A stretch of DNA of 64,000 bases from an uncultured Flavobacteriales bacterium. GTDB taxonomy: Bacteria; Bacteroidota; Bacteroidia; Flavobacteriales_D; Crocinitomicaceae. The stretch's first letter is position 1, and the number at the start of each line of letters is the position of its first letter. The DNA lies in assembly GCA_903945495.1 (NCBI GenBank), contig CAJAVU010000092.1, forward strand, positions 47,522-111,521, written 5' to 3'. Below the pieces are notes generated by a model that saw only the letters and a program-made list of their open reading frames with translations, searched no databases and was not told the origin of the DNA. A program made the translations under genes and the position numbers. Positions 35,319 through 44,222 of the stretch are shown in pieces.

Positions 35319-36005
35319 TCAATCATTTTTTTGTTGTCTCAAATGCACTGCCAAACCAATCTGCGCACCTAGAATCGATGTCCAATTCTTCGCACAAAGA
35401 CCTTTCGTTTGATTTATGACTACTTCGCTGTTGGGTGAATAGAGATAAGGTGTGTACGCAAACGAAATGAAAGGTGACACGTACGTTCGATTTTTCAAGT
35501 GTAGGTAGTAACCTAGTTTTAGATTGAGTTCACCACCAATTCCAAATGCTTTGGATGTTGCTTCGTCGTATATAAATGGTTCTCCGTTCACGTTTCTAAA
35601 AAGTCCGCTGGAAGTTGCTGAAAGAATGATATCGGTATACAGTCCTTTCCATTTTGCTGGATTTTCGTAATGCAAAAAGTAACCCAGTTTGAGAAAATTC
35701 AACTGAAGTGTTGTAGTCATGTTTTCATTTTCTGCGACACTTCGAAAATAGGAATAGGCCACGTTTATTCCATGGTTCAGGTGACGCTCATTTTTAAAGA
35801 TATACGAAACTGAGGTGTTTAGACCATTCATGAGCAGTGGTTGCTTTTCTGTCAAGAACGGGCGACTAAAATTGTACGTTTGGATGATCTTGTCCAATTG
35901 ATTCGAATAGATGTAATTATAAGAAAGATCTACTTTCAATTCTTGTGCAGATGCATTGATTGATACAACCAATAGAACTAGGCTATAAAGTCGTTGAAGT
36001 CTCAT
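35319..36005 (-). CDS. Outer-membrane beta-barrel-like protein
   Basis: A 228-residue protein with a signal peptide (1-20, ending INASAQ), then alternating aromatic/hydrophobic strands (SYNYIYSNQL, GLNTSVSYIF, INVAYSYFRS) of the kind seen in small outer-membrane barrels. No family is recognised. The start overlaps the stop of the flavin oxidase gene upstream by 4 bp, so the two are translated together. Confidence 0.75.
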   Translation of the reverse strand: MRLQRLYSLVLLVVSINASAQELKVDLSYNYIYSNQLDKIIQTYNFSRPFLTEKQPLLMNGLNTSVSYIFKNERHLNHGINVAYSYFRSVAENENMTTTLQLNFLKLGYFLHYENPAKWKGLYTDIILSATSSGLFRNVNGEPFIYDEATSKAFGIGGELNLKLGYYLHLKNRTYVSPFISFAYTPYLYSPNSEVVINQTKGLCAKNWTSILGAQIGLAVHLRQQKND

Positions 36006-37342
36006 TTTTTCGAATCATTTATAAAGTTCACAACTGCATTGTATCCTGATTCAACTGCGCCATGAACCGTTTGATGATGACCATTGGTGTTCATTGCTTC
36101 TCCAGCAAAATAAAGTCGTTTGTTAACAGCTTGAGCGGCTATTTCACGGGCATTTCCCATTTGAATTGTACTAAAACCATACGCTCCTTTGATAAAAGGT
36201 TTCGCCGTGTAATCGAAAACATTGGAAGCGATAAACGATGCCGTTGCTTGTCCGTTGTACATTCCATCTAATTCCTGGAGAAGAGCATTTGTGATTGCCG
36301 TGTCACTTCCAAGCGAATGAAGATACGCAGCTTGGTCACCCATGATAAACGCCAATAAAACGTTATCGGAAGTTGACTTTCCGACGGTATCATCGGCATA
36401 AGCTCCACAGATTGTGCCTCCGTACAAGACATCTGCATAGAATTTCGAGGAAAATTTTAAAAACACTTTCATTCCTGGACCCATTCCGAATTTTGCAAAA
36501 GCGTCTGTTTTTTCGCTTGGCAACGCAGGATTAAAGGTAATCTCATTCAGTTTTAAGATGGACATCGGAACAGTGATGATGACTCTGTCGGCTGAATACG
36601 CAACATTGTTGATGTCTTGAACGATAACTTTATCCGTTGAATAGTCAATACTTTGTACAGGCGTATTCAAGATAATTTGATCCAGAATGGGTTGAGCGAT
36701 GTGTTCTTCAATCACTTCAAAATAAGATTGTTGAAATTTAAAATCTTCATCTCCCGATACCCAGTTTTCTTCATCTTTGCTATTCCAATAGGCGGATAGG
36801 AGTGAAGCTGAGGCTCCCTGATCTCCTGCGATTGCTTCAACAATAGCATCGTATTCCGTTCCGAATCCTTGTTGATGCGCATACTCCTTAAACGAAACAT
36901 CGGGCAGATTTTCCGCTTCGAAAATAAAAGGATCTTGGGGCAAGGTCGTTACAATTTGATTGTTAAACCAATAGGATAGTTCCGTTTCGTCTAGGGTTGT
37001 TTGAACATTTTTCGATTGAATTAAGTCAGCAAGAATGTTGTTTTTACCGTGTAACCATTGTGCTCCTGTGTCAATCGTATAATCAGCAAAGCCTTCCAAT
37101 TTCCCTATTCTTCCACCAATGGCATTTGACGCTTCGATGATCTTGAAATCTATTCCTTTTGATTTTAACAGATAACCTGCGTAAAGTCCAGCGGCACCGG
37201 CACCAATAATGATCACATTGCCCTTAAAGTCTATGTCTTCAAACAAGGTCTCTTTTCTGCACGACGACAATACTACTGAGGGAAGCAGCAAGCCACCGAT
37301 TGAAAAAAAAGCGGAATGTTTAATAAAATCGCGTCTGTCCAT
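36002..37342 (-). CDS. Flavin-containing amine oxidase, exported
   Basis: A 446-residue FAD-dependent oxidase of the monoamine oxidase family. The N-terminus RRDFIKHSAFFSIGGLLLP is a twin-arginine signal, followed by a lipobox-like LSSC. The FAD-binding VIIIGAGAAGLYAGYL (about 44-59) and the C-terminal RLYFAGEAMNTNGHH, with AVESGYNAV, define the family. It would oxidise an amine outside the cytoplasm, after folding with its flavin inside, which explains the Tat signal. The substrate is unknown. It is coupled to the barrel-like gene downstream. Confidence 0.92.
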   Translation of the reverse strand: MDRRDFIKHSAFFSIGGLLLPSVVLSSCRKETLFEDIDFKGNVIIIGAGAAGLYAGYLLKSKGIDFKIIEASNAIGGRIGKLEGFADYTIDTGAQWLHGKNNILADLIQSKNVQTTLDETELSYWFNNQIVTTLPQDPFIFEAENLPDVSFKEYAHQQGFGTEYDAIVEAIAGDQGASASLLSAYWNSKDEENWVSGDEDFKFQQSYFEVIEEHIAQPILDQIILNTPVQSIDYSTDKVIVQDINNVAYSADRVIITVPMSILKLNEITFNPALPSEKTDAFAKFGMGPGMKVFLKFSSKFYADVLYGGTICGAYADDTVGKSTSDNVLLAFIMGDQAAYLHSLGSDTAITNALLQELDGMYNGQATASFIASNVFDYTAKPFIKGAYGFSTIQMGNAREIAAQAVNKRLYFAGEAMNTNGHHQTVHGAVESGYNAVVNFINDSKK

Positions 37343-37587
37343 TTAAATACTCTTTCAGATTTTTATTGGGGTTTTCAGATTACGGTTTAGTGCTGGGCTA
37401 AACTATTTTAAAATCGTTTTTCGAAGATAAAATTATTTCAATCAATCATAGTTACGCTGTTAGATTTTTAGTTGGCGACTCGCTAGCATTAATCTCGAAT
37501 TAAGCATAGGTCAATCGTTCTTTTGTAGGAAAAGCGCATTCAGCTTTCTTTTTTAATTAACACTTATCTATTAGCGTTTTTATGTTC
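37343..37587. other. Gene-free AT-rich spacer
   Basis: No gene seen. A 6-bp hairpin GTTTAG-TGCTGGG-CTAAAC at 37384-37402 has a GC-rich loop but only a weak T-run. Confidence 0.5.
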
Positions 37588-38898
37588 TTAGTTTTTAAGT
37601 AGTTTGTGAATGTAGTTTCTTTTGTTTTTGCCTTCTATGCGTAAAAAGTAACTACCATTTTGTAGATTACTTAGGTCTACTTTGAATTCATTTCCTTGCT
37701 GTGTTGTGCTGAGAGCGAATTTCTGACCTTGATTGTTGTATAGCTCAATTTCCGTCACATCTAAACTTAAATCGTTTATTCTAATGATCATTATATCCGT
37801 GGTTGGATTTGGATATAGAACAATTTCAGTGTTAGTTGAATTGTCTTCGATTGACAAAGGAGAACAATTAAGCGCTGTTCCTGCAAGTTCATTAAAACTT
37901 CCATTCGAAACAAACCAATCATACCATGTCCCACCTGTTCCAGATTGCCACGTTGCTAGGTTAAATGTTTTACTTCCTAAACTGTCGCCTTTAATCTGAT
38001 AAGCTTTAACTGCTAATCCTCCTAAATTCCAAGTTAATGGATTTCCAACACTGCAATTTTCTGGTGTTTGCGTGGTAAGTTCACAGTTCGATTGGATAAA
38101 ATAGGCATTGTCGTCATAGGTCGGATGTCCACCAAAAACACGCGCTAAGCCATTTGTATCAATACAAACTGAAGTATATTCATCACATGCGATTGCTTTT
38201 CCAAAAACTCCATAATCTGCATGTATTCTTGCAAGAAAGGTGATTAACCTTCCTTTTCTGTCAGGATTATCGAAATGTGTATCCGTTAATGTGTTGTCTA
38301 AAAAATGATTATTGATAAAGGCTGTGGAATCAACCGTTACGAGACTACTGTATGGATTTGAAAGTGCTGTGGCAGATGTTACCGTTCCGTTTTGCGCAGA
38401 AAAATAATACTTACCCTGTATTGCCATACCTGCACTCGTTCCACCAATTACAATATTCCTTTGCTGAATGGCTTGGTTAATTGCACTGTCAACAGGTGTA
38501 TTTCTCCAATAACTTATATACGTCCATTGATCTCCTCCTGCAAACCAAATTGCCTCGGCTTGTTGGATCTTTTGAAGAATATACGCTTCATTACTTGCCA
38601 TTGCATTGTTGCATACGATGGTTTCAACTGAATTGACAGGTATTCCTAATCCAGAATATAAATATGAATTATATCCATTTGAACCAGTAGCTCTCAATAC
38701 CAAAACATCACCACCATTCGCTCTTTGAAGAAACCACTTCATGGCATTATCGTCTTCCGATGCACCTCCCATGAGACATACGCCTCCAAGCGGATTTGTT
38801 GTCACATTGGTACTGCTTCCAGTAAAGTAAGAGGTATAGTTTTGTCCAAAACTAATGAAAGGGATTATTGACAAGATTAAACGTAATTTTTTGTTCAT
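37588..38898 (-). CDS. Cyanophycinase-like S51 peptidase with T9SS domain
   Basis: I chose the ATG at 38898, 2 bp after the upstream stop; a TTG at 38904 overlaps it. The 436-residue protein has a signal peptide (about 1-18). The S51 serine-peptidase core carries VCLMGGASED, IWFAGGDQWTY and the nucleophile loop IGGTSAGMA (Ser155). The last 85 residues are a T9SS sorting domain (IVLYPNPTTD, then NGSYFLRIEG). Cyanophycinases cut the storage polymer of Arg and Asp. Secretion by T9SS fits scavenging of polymer from dead cyanobacteria, which is inference. Confidence 0.9.
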   Translation of the reverse strand: MNKKLRLILSIIPFISFGQNYTSYFTGSSTNVTTNPLGGVCLMGGASEDDNAMKWFLQRANGGDVLVLRATGSNGYNSYLYSGLGIPVNSVETIVCNNAMASNEAYILQKIQQAEAIWFAGGDQWTYISYWRNTPVDSAINQAIQQRNIVIGGTSAGMAIQGKYYFSAQNGTVTSATALSNPYSSLVTVDSTAFINNHFLDNTLTDTHFDNPDRKGRLITFLARIHADYGVFGKAIACDEYTSVCIDTNGLARVFGGHPTYDDNAYFIQSNCELTTQTPENCSVGNPLTWNLGGLAVKAYQIKGDSLGSKTFNLATWQSGTGGTWYDWFVSNGSFNELAGTALNCSPLSIEDNSTNTEIVLYPNPTTDIMIIRINDLSLDVTEIELYNNQGQKFALSTTQQGNEFKVDLSNLQNGSYFLRIEGKNKRNYIHKLLKN

Positions 38899-38900
38899 TT

Positions 38901-39311
38901 TCAATTCTTTTTTTTTTGAAATAAAATGTCTGTTTCATAACCAAATTCAGCCAAATAATTCAGTCCATTTTGCTTTTCTATTTTATTTGTCCCTGTCCAA
39001 CCATTTTTTCGTCCTTGCAAAATTAATTCCTTTATGTATTTTGGCTCATTTATGTTTACGGTTTCTACCGAATTCGTTCTTCTGTTTGTTAAACTAATTC
39101 CTGATGTCAATGGGTTTTTCATATAATCATGACCTAGACAATAATAATGACCAATAGATAAAAAGTCAATAATCAGTGGTGTCAGCTTGTATCCGCTAAG
39201 GTATACTTTTACTGACATGGTAGTGGTTTCTGTTCCTAAATGATAATTGTCAGTAACTGAATACAAATACTCTATATTGTCGATGATTATTTTTCGTAAC
39301 TTATTTTTCAT
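38901..39311 (-). CDS. Orphan protein, first of a coupled pair
   Basis: A 136-residue soluble protein with no signal peptide and no recognised family. Visible parts are a basic start, a core IIDFLSIGHYYCLGHDYM, and a C-terminal helix with KYIKELILQGRKNGW. Its start overlaps the stop of the gene at 39308-39700 by 4 bp, and it ends 2 bp before the cyanophycinase ATG. The size, tight pairing and orphan nature resemble immunity or antitoxin-type genes, but nothing in the sequence proves it. Confidence 0.65.
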   Translation of the reverse strand: MKNKLRKIIIDNIEYLYSVTDNYHLGTETTTMSVKVYLSGYKLTPLIIDFLSIGHYYCLGHDYMKNPLTSGISLTNRRTNSVETVNINEPKYIKELILQGRKNGWTGTNKIEKQNGLNYLAEFGYETDILFQKKKN

Positions 39312-39700
39312 TTCTCAAAAACCCCTTTTTCAACTAAGTCAGTGTAGATCTTTTTTAAATTGTCGAGTGGTGTAAATTGTACTTCTTTCACACCATAATT
39401 GGTTTCAATCCACGTAAAACAGTCGTTTAAATTTCCAATAAAAAAGTGATTTGTAGTTTCATCGAAGTCCGGTTCATCTTGATTCAAGGTGTCAAAGGAT
39501 AAGACATCATTGAATAGTTCGTCACCTTGATTGATTGTCCTTACCAGTGTCGTTTTGTATGCATTGCCGTGTTTTTCAAGTGAAATCCAGTCGAAGGTCT
39601 CAGCATCAAAAAACGTATCGGTCTTAATGAATAGGGCAAGTTTTCGACCAAGTTTCAAATGCAGTTCTACCTTTTCCTTTGCTATGTGACGTGTTTTCAT
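39308..39700 (-). CDS. Orphan protein, second of a coupled pair
   Basis: A 130-residue soluble protein, acidic in its second half (LNQDEPDFDETTNHFF), with a strand-rich N-terminal half (LHLKLGRKLALFIKTDTFFD). No recognised family and no signal peptide. It overlaps the next gene by 4 bp. Its 3' neighbour and it are probably one transcript. Confidence 0.65.
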   Translation of the reverse strand: MKTRHIAKEKVELHLKLGRKLALFIKTDTFFDAETFDWISLEKHGNAYKTTLVRTINQGDELFNDVLSFDTLNQDEPDFDETTNHFFIGNLNDCFTWIETNYGVKEVQFTPLDNLKKIYTDLVEKGVFEK

Positions 39701-39748
39701 GTTTGTTGAGTTCGAGGTTTTGCTCTGGGATGAAGCCGATTTTTTAAG

Positions 39749-40249
39749 TTAGTTTTTAATTCCCGCCCGGACATCCGTTCCGTCCTCAGTTCTGAAGTAG
39801 TGATCATCAATGGAAATATTTCCGTTGGAGATGTTCACCTTTACCCAACCAAAGGTTGTCGTGTTATTTACTTCTTTCTTCAATCCAATATAATTTATTT
39901 GTGAGGTAAATAAACTATAACCCATGCTCCAATAAAGTGAATTATCAATTATTTCATTGTAGGCAATGGTATCTAAATTACTAGATCCTGAACCTATGAA
40001 ATTTCCAATGGATACGGTATATTCAGTATTCAACATTGTCAAATATATATTAGATGGATCAACAACATAGACTAATACATCATCTGTGGAATTATTATCG
40101 ACATCAAGAGACAATGAATCTCCAGCGCTTAAAACTATATCAGGATTATAATCCACATAATATCCATTCGTGTCAGCCTTGTCCTTTGTACAACTAATTA
40201 GTGTGGACATGATGAATAAAATCAATGTAAAATACCTTATGTTTTTCAT
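39749..40249 (-). CDS. Lipoprotein of unknown function
   Basis: I chose ATG 40249, giving 166 residues: MKNIRYFTLILFIMSTLISC with a lipobox at Cys20, then TKDKADTNG. The mature part is rich in Asp, Asn, Ser and Tyr and ends ISIDDHYFRTEDGTDVRAG, a pattern of beta-sandwich surface proteins. No family is recognised. It lies 48 bp upstream of the coupled orphan pair. Confidence 0.75.
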   Translation of the reverse strand: MKNIRYFTLILFIMSTLISCTKDKADTNGYYVDYNPDIVLSAGDSLSLDVDNNSTDDVLVYVVDPSNIYLTMLNTEYTVSIGNFIGSGSSNLDTIAYNEIIDNSLYWSMGYSLFTSQINYIGLKKEVNNTTTFGWVKVNISNGNISIDDHYFRTEDGTDVRAGIKN

Positions 40250-40333
40250 ACTGTTGTTTAATACAATCAACGGCTTTAACATTGATTTGGTTGATGAAGT
40301 AGTTAAATATAGTAATTTTTTACGCTGGGCTTT

Positions 40334-40753
40334 TTATCTTGTTATTCTAAATATAAACCAAATTACAAGTCCAATAATAAAGACAATTACAATTGCTTGA
40401 TTAATTATGAGGTCTTTCCTTTGTCTGGGTATTTCGTGCTTTGGATATTCGACTGCCCACTTTTTTGTCACAATGAAGTCTGCAAGCATTTGAGGAGTAA
40501 CCGGAATTCTATTAACTCTTTCATATGGTGGCTTGAAAAAAGTCCTACCTATACTTTGACCTTCTTCGTTCGTATGGAAATACCATAAATAGTCAGACAT
40601 GTCAACATGATATTTCTCTGAGTATTTTTCAATCATTTCATGAAAGTCGTCACCTACAACACCCATGTCTTTAAAGATATCGATATTCGGATTGTCTGGA
40701 TAAACACCAGAATAGTCCTCAAGAAAATTACTTATATCATTTATCCAACTCAC
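40334..40753 (-). CDS. DUF1493-like protein with C-terminal membrane helix
   Basis: A 139-residue protein. The first 100 residues match the layout of DUF1493 proteins: an acidic start, MGVVGDDFHEMIEKYSEKY (Asp-Asp before a helix, reminiscent of acyl-carrier-protein-like folds), DYLWYFHTNEEG, and PVTPQMLADFI. A single membrane helix (AIVIVFIIGLVIWFIF) closes the protein. The role of DUF1493 is unknown; in enterobacteria it is a scattered accessory family. Directly upstream lies the attC-like hairpin at 40784-40922. Confidence 0.78.
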   Translation of the reverse strand: MSWINDISNFLEDYSGVYPDNPNIDIFKDMGVVGDDFHEMIEKYSEKYHVDMSDYLWYFHTNEEGQSIGRTFFKPPYERVNRIPVTPQMLADFIVTKKWAVEYPKHEIPRQRKDLIINQAIVIVFIIGLVIWFIFRITR

Positions 40754-40783
40754 AAATTATTTATTTGGTTTAATGCCTTGCCT

Positions 40784-40922
40784 TGGGTATAACGTTTTGC
40801 AAATAGGCGCAGGCAGGGATTTTTAGGACTGAACTTGCTACGAAGAATTGAATTGAAATTTATCACTTTTCTTTCCTTCGAAGCACGAAACCCCTGCTTG
40901 AGCTTATTTGCGGTTATGGGCT
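40784..40922 (-). other. attC-like imperfect long hairpin
   Basis: Outer arms at 40784-40818 and 40891-40922 pair imperfectly: CCCTGC and TATTTGC match exactly, with spaced mismatches and extra bases. On the minus strand the ends read CCATAAC and GTTATAC, against the attC R'' (RYYYAAC, 5 of 7) and R' (GTTRRRY, 6 of 7) boxes. An inner CTTCG/CGAAG stem extends the structure. The orientation is right for a cassette carrying the gene at 41002-41466. No integrase gene is in the window, so this is a candidate only. Confidence 0.45.
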
Positions 40923-41001
40923 GGTTTTTTAATTAATTTAATTCTCCATAGAAAATATACATTTATGATAGAACCTTGAATAATAAATACCTTGCGGAAA
41001 A

Positions 41002-41466
41002 TTAAAAACTAACTCCCCAACTTACATACAAAGCATCTGGGAAACCAATACCTGTCCTAAAAATAAAATGACTACCCGGTTTTTGTTTTCTATACCCGAT
41101 GGAACCCGATGGCAACAACATATTCTGCATATCTCCGGCAAAGAAAAAGCAGGCGCCTACTTTCGCCTCAAAGTGTCGACGACCGCTCCCCGTTAAGATT
41201 CCAAAACGACTATTTATAAACGGACTTGCTCCATCCCAGTGAGCTAAGCCTCCCAATCCATAGTCTACAATGGTTGAATTTCTACTGCCAAAGACTTTAC
41301 CCTGAAATAAACTTTCATAAGATAGGGAGGCAGATAGGATTCCATAACTGAGGTTTATTGAATGCTTGTTTAGACTCATTTTTAGTGTATCTATTTTTTC
41401 TTGTTGAGCCGAAACTAAAGAGTGAGATACAATAAATAGAACTGTAATGATACATGTTTTTTTCAT
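41002..41466 (-). CDS. Small outer-membrane-like protein
   Basis: A 154-residue protein with a signal peptide (1-20, ending LVSAQ). The mature part shows short amphipathic strands and ends FPDALYVSWGVSF, an aromatic C-terminus typical of barrel proteins. No family is recognised. It is followed on its own strand by the attC-like hairpin. Confidence 0.72.
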   Translation of the reverse strand: MKKTCIITVLFIVSHSLVSAQQEKIDTLKMSLNKHSINLSYGILSASLSYESLFQGKVFGSRNSTIVDYGLGGLAHWDGASPFINSRFGILTGSGRRHFEAKVGACFFFAGDMQNMLLPSGSIGYRKQKPGSHFIFRTGIGFPDALYVSWGVSF

Positions 41467-41682
41467 ATTTCTTATTGTTACATTGATTGTTTAACTTTTT
41501 ATTTTCTTTGACGGCTTTTGTTTTAAACTTGCCTATAACTTATATATAACCGAAACTCTCTTGGCTTATACTTCTAGATGTATGTGGATAAGCGAAATAG
41601 TTTAGTCGTTATTTTTTTTTTACTAATGTAAAAAAAGATTTGTGATTTAGGATTTGTCATTCGTGAGTTATTAGTTGACCCC

Positions 41683-41714
41683 AAAAAAAAAATCCTCCTG
41701 AAATTCAGAGGGAT
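41683..41714 (-). terminator. Intrinsic terminator on the minus strand
   Basis: ATCCTCCTGAA and TTCAGAGGGAT pair with mismatches. On the minus strand the stem is followed by ten T. It lies 460 bp after the hisIE stop and may end the his transcript. Confidence 0.75.
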
Positions 41715-41945
41715 CTTATTAGATTGTGTTGATTAATTGCCGTCATCAGGTTCTTGTGGAGAAGACTTGCCGTTTGGCTTTGTGCTGCCTGTGTAGACCA
41801 ACTTGCGCGCTTTCTCCGTGCCTCCGTGGTGAAAAATTTCAAACACAGTTTAACAGAGGTTTAACCACAAGGTGCACAAAGGTTAAATGTGTTGCACATT
41901 GTTTAAGGCACTATGGTGGTCATCAACTGCGTTGATTTTCTTTTT

Positions 41946-42083
41946 TCACCACAGAGGAGCAGAGGACACAGAGTGAATTCTATTAATGCAATTGCTTTAT
42001 CCTATGATTTTTTCAAAGAGGTTGAAATGAGCATTATGCTATTTGAGTCCGTACCTTCTCCGTGCCTCCGTGGTGAATTTTTT
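41946..42083. repeat. His-flanking 140-bp repeat, copy 1
   Basis: This runs from TCACCACAGAGGAGCAGAGG to CCTCCGTGGTGAA, with GTGAATTCTAT, TTTATCCTATGATTTT, AGGTTGAAATGA and CTATTTGAGT between. The same blocks, in the same order and orientation, form copy 2 at 49535-49676. CACCACAGAGG and CCTCCGTGGTG at the ends are inverted repeats. A short relative (TCTCCGTGCCTCCGTGGTGA) precedes it at 41812-41833. Confidence 0.92.
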
Positions 42084-42175
42084 TTTAACGCAAAGGCGCG
42101 GAGTGCGCAAAGGACGCCAACTCTTGCGACCTCTTTTTCTTAGCTCCTCCGCGTTGAAACCTTTTTTGCATGCTA

Positions 42176-42766
42176 TTATTTCTTTGCCCGTTCCACTAAA
42201 ACCCTTTCAATATCTTCCAATCTACATTCCTTATACCTCAACAAAATCAACAAGTGATACAACAAATCAGCCGCCTCATTTTTGAAGAGTTCTAAATTGT
42301 TATCCTTGGCTTCAATCACCAATTCCACCGCTTCTTCACCGACTTTTTGCGCTACTTTGTTCACACCACGTTTGAAGAGTTGATTCGTATAAGAATTCGT
42401 GTCGTCTTGATCGATGCGTGTGTGAATGGTTTTTTCCAATTGATACAAAAATCCTTTTGCAGGTTCTTCCTTGAAACATGAGGTCGCGCCTGTGTGACAC
42501 GTTGGTCCGGCGGGTGTAACTTTGATCAAGAGCGTATCGTTGTCGCAATCGAGTGCGATTTCATTGACCGTCAAATAATTGCCAGAGCTTTCGCCTTTGG
42601 TCCATAAGCGGTTTTTACTTCTGCTGAAGAAAGTCACTTTTTGTTCTTGTTGCGTGCGCTCAAACGCTTCGGCGTTCATATAACCAAGCATTAATACTTG
42701 CAAGCTTGTGTTATCTTGAATGATCACGGGAACTAAGCCGTTTGATTTTTCGAAATTGATGTTCAT
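42176..42766 (-). CDS. hisIE: HisI/HisE: phosphoribosyl-AMP cyclohydrolase and -ATP pyrophosphatase
   Basis: A 196-residue fusion enzyme for steps 2 and 3 of histidine synthesis. The HisI domain (about 1-105) has [23 protein letters not shown] and the zinc site around Asp-x-Asp (CDNDTLL) and Cys-His ([10 protein letters not shown]). The HisE domain (about 110-196) is all-helical, with [20 protein letters not shown] and [14 protein letters not shown]. Last gene of the operon; the start overlaps the hisF stop by 4 bp. Confidence 0.97.
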   Translation of the reverse strand: MNINFEKSNGLVPVIIQDNTSLQVLMLGYMNAEAFERTQQEQKVTFFSRSKNRLWTKGESSGNYLTVNEIALDCDNDTLLIKVTPAGPTCHTGATSCFKEEPAKGFLYQLEKTIHTRIDQDDTNSYTNQLFKRGVNKVAQKVGEEAVELVIEAKDNNLELFKNEAADLLYHLLILLRYKECRLEDIERVLVERAKK

Positions 42767-43515
42767 CGGATGGGAATTTGTTGTGTTTTTAAATACTGTT
42801 TTAATTGTGGAATAGGAATTTCGCCAAAGTGAAAAATACTCGCCGCCAATGCCGCGCTCACCTTGGAGTTTTCAAATACCTCTTTGAAATGGTGCATCGT
42901 TCCTGCGCCGCCTGAAGCGATTACGGGAATGTTGACCGCCAAACTGACCTCGGCTAAGTGTGATACTGCAAAGCCATTTTTGGTTCCATCGTTGTTCATG
43001 GAAGTGACCAAGAGTTCGCCAGCGCCCAAACGTTCTGCTTCTGTTGCCCATGCAAGCAATTCCCAAGAAGTAGCTGTTTTTCCTCCGTTGACAAAAACCT
43101 TCCATGTGTCGTTTTCAAGCTTCGTATCAATGGCAACTACCACACATTGACTTCCGAATTCTTGTGCAATCTCGCTAATCAACTGCGGTTTTTTCACTGC
43201 AGATGAATTGATACTTACTTTGTCTGCGCCAGCGTCAATAACGATTCGTGCATCTTCAAGCGAGTTGATGCCGCCTCCCACGGTAAATGGAATGTTGATT
43301 TCCTTTGCGATTTTGCGTACCAATTCGGCTAAGGTTTTTCGTTTTTCGAGTGTCGCTGTGATGTCCAGAAAGACCAATTCATCCGCACTGTCATGCACGT
43401 AGCGTTTCGCCAATTCAATTGGATCGCCCGCGTCGCGAATGTCCACAAAATTGACACCTTTTACTGTTCTTCCATCCTTGATGTCCAAACAGGGAATAAT
43501 GCGTTTCTTTAGCAT
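42763..43515 (-). CDS. hisF: Imidazole glycerol phosphate synthase, cyclase subunit
   Basis: A 250-residue TIM barrel that uses ammonia from HisH to make imidazole glycerol phosphate and AICAR. The catalytic Asp11 is in [10 protein letters not shown], and the second Asp is in VVVAIDTK (near 130). Phosphate loops FTVGGGINS and IASGGAGTM are present. The start overlaps hisA by 7 bp. Confidence 0.97.
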   Translation of the reverse strand: MLKKRIIPCLDIKDGRTVKGVNFVDIRDAGDPIELAKRYVHDSADELVFLDITATLEKRKTLAELVRKIAKEINIPFTVGGGINSLEDARIVIDAGADKVSINSSAVKKPQLISEIAQEFGSQCVVVAIDTKLENDTWKVFVNGGKTATSWELLAWATEAERLGAGELLVTSMNNDGTKNGFAVSHLAEVSLAVNIPVIASGGAGTMHHFKEVFENSKVSAALAASIFHFGEIPIPQLKQYLKTQQIPIR

Positions 43516-44222
43516 AGCTTTGATAATTCGTTTAAGGTGATTCTTCCTTCATAAATGGCTTTTCCAATGATGGCGCCTGAGCAACCAAGCTCTTTCAGCT
43601 GCTGCAAATCGTCGATGCTTGAAACGCCGCCACTTGCAATCAATTGTACGCCTGTTTCTTGCATGATTTCTTTGTACAAATCGAGTGAAGGTCCTTGCAA
43701 CATGCCGTCTTTTGAAATATCGGTGCAGACAACTGATTGAATTCCTTTTTGCTCGAATGAACGAATGAAATCAACGACGTCAATGCCTGATGTAGCCAAC
43801 CAACCGTGTGTCGCAATCATCCGCTGATTCGCATCGGCACCGAGCAGAATGCGTTCAGGTCCATACTGTTCCAACCAAGACAAGAATAGCGCTGGTTCTT
43901 GTACGGCAATGCTTCCGCCTGTTAGTTGATTCGCACCAGATTCAAAGGCAATTTTCACATCTTCATTGCTTTTAATTCCGCCACCAAAGTCAATCTGAAG
44001 CGATGTTGCTTGGGCAATGTTCTCTAGAACTTTATAATTGACAATGTGCTTCGACTTTGCGCCGTCTAAATCCACTAAATGTAAGAAACGAATGCCATTT
44101 GCTTCAAATTCTTTTGCTACTTCAACGGGATTGGTGTTGTAGACTTTTTGTGTTGTGTAATCACCTTTTGTGAGGCGCACACATTTTCCATCTAGGATAT
44201 CGATTGCTGGGATGAGTTTCAT
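43509..44222 (-). CDS. hisA: ProFAR isomerase
   Basis: I chose ATG 44222 ([13 protein letters not shown]), overlapping the hisH stop by 4 bp; a longer frame to 44342 runs through hisH in the wrong phase. The 237-residue TIM barrel isomerises ProFAR to PRFAR. Catalytic Asp8 and the second Asp (ILLGADANQ, near 129) are present, as is [10 protein letters not shown]. Confidence 0.97.
   Translation of the reverse strand: MKLIPAIDILDGKCVRLTKGDYTTQKVYNTNPVEVAKEFEANGIRFLHLVDLDGAKSKHIVNYKVLENIAQATSLQIDFGGGIKSNEDVKIAFESGANQLTGGSIAVQEPALFLSWLEQYGPERILLGADANQRMIATHGWLATSGIDVVDFIRSFEQKGIQSVVCTDISKDGMLQGPSLDLYKEIMQETGVQLIASGGVSSIDDLQQLKELGCSGAIIGKAIYEGRITLNELSKLC

Larger units (their letters stand above)
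41467..42175. other. Gene-free stretch with his-flanking repeat
   Basis: No gene in 700 bp. It contains a terminator at 41683-41714, a partial repeat copy at 41812-41840 and a full copy at 41946-42083, followed by CGCGG-type fragments (AAGGCGCGGAG, GCTCCTCCGCG) up to the hisIE stop. Confidence 0.85.

Noticed and set aside
37384..37402. GTTTAG...CTAAAC hairpin as a second attC-like site
   Set aside because: Only 6 bp of stem and 7 nt of loop, with none of the long bulged complementarity seen at 40784-40922.
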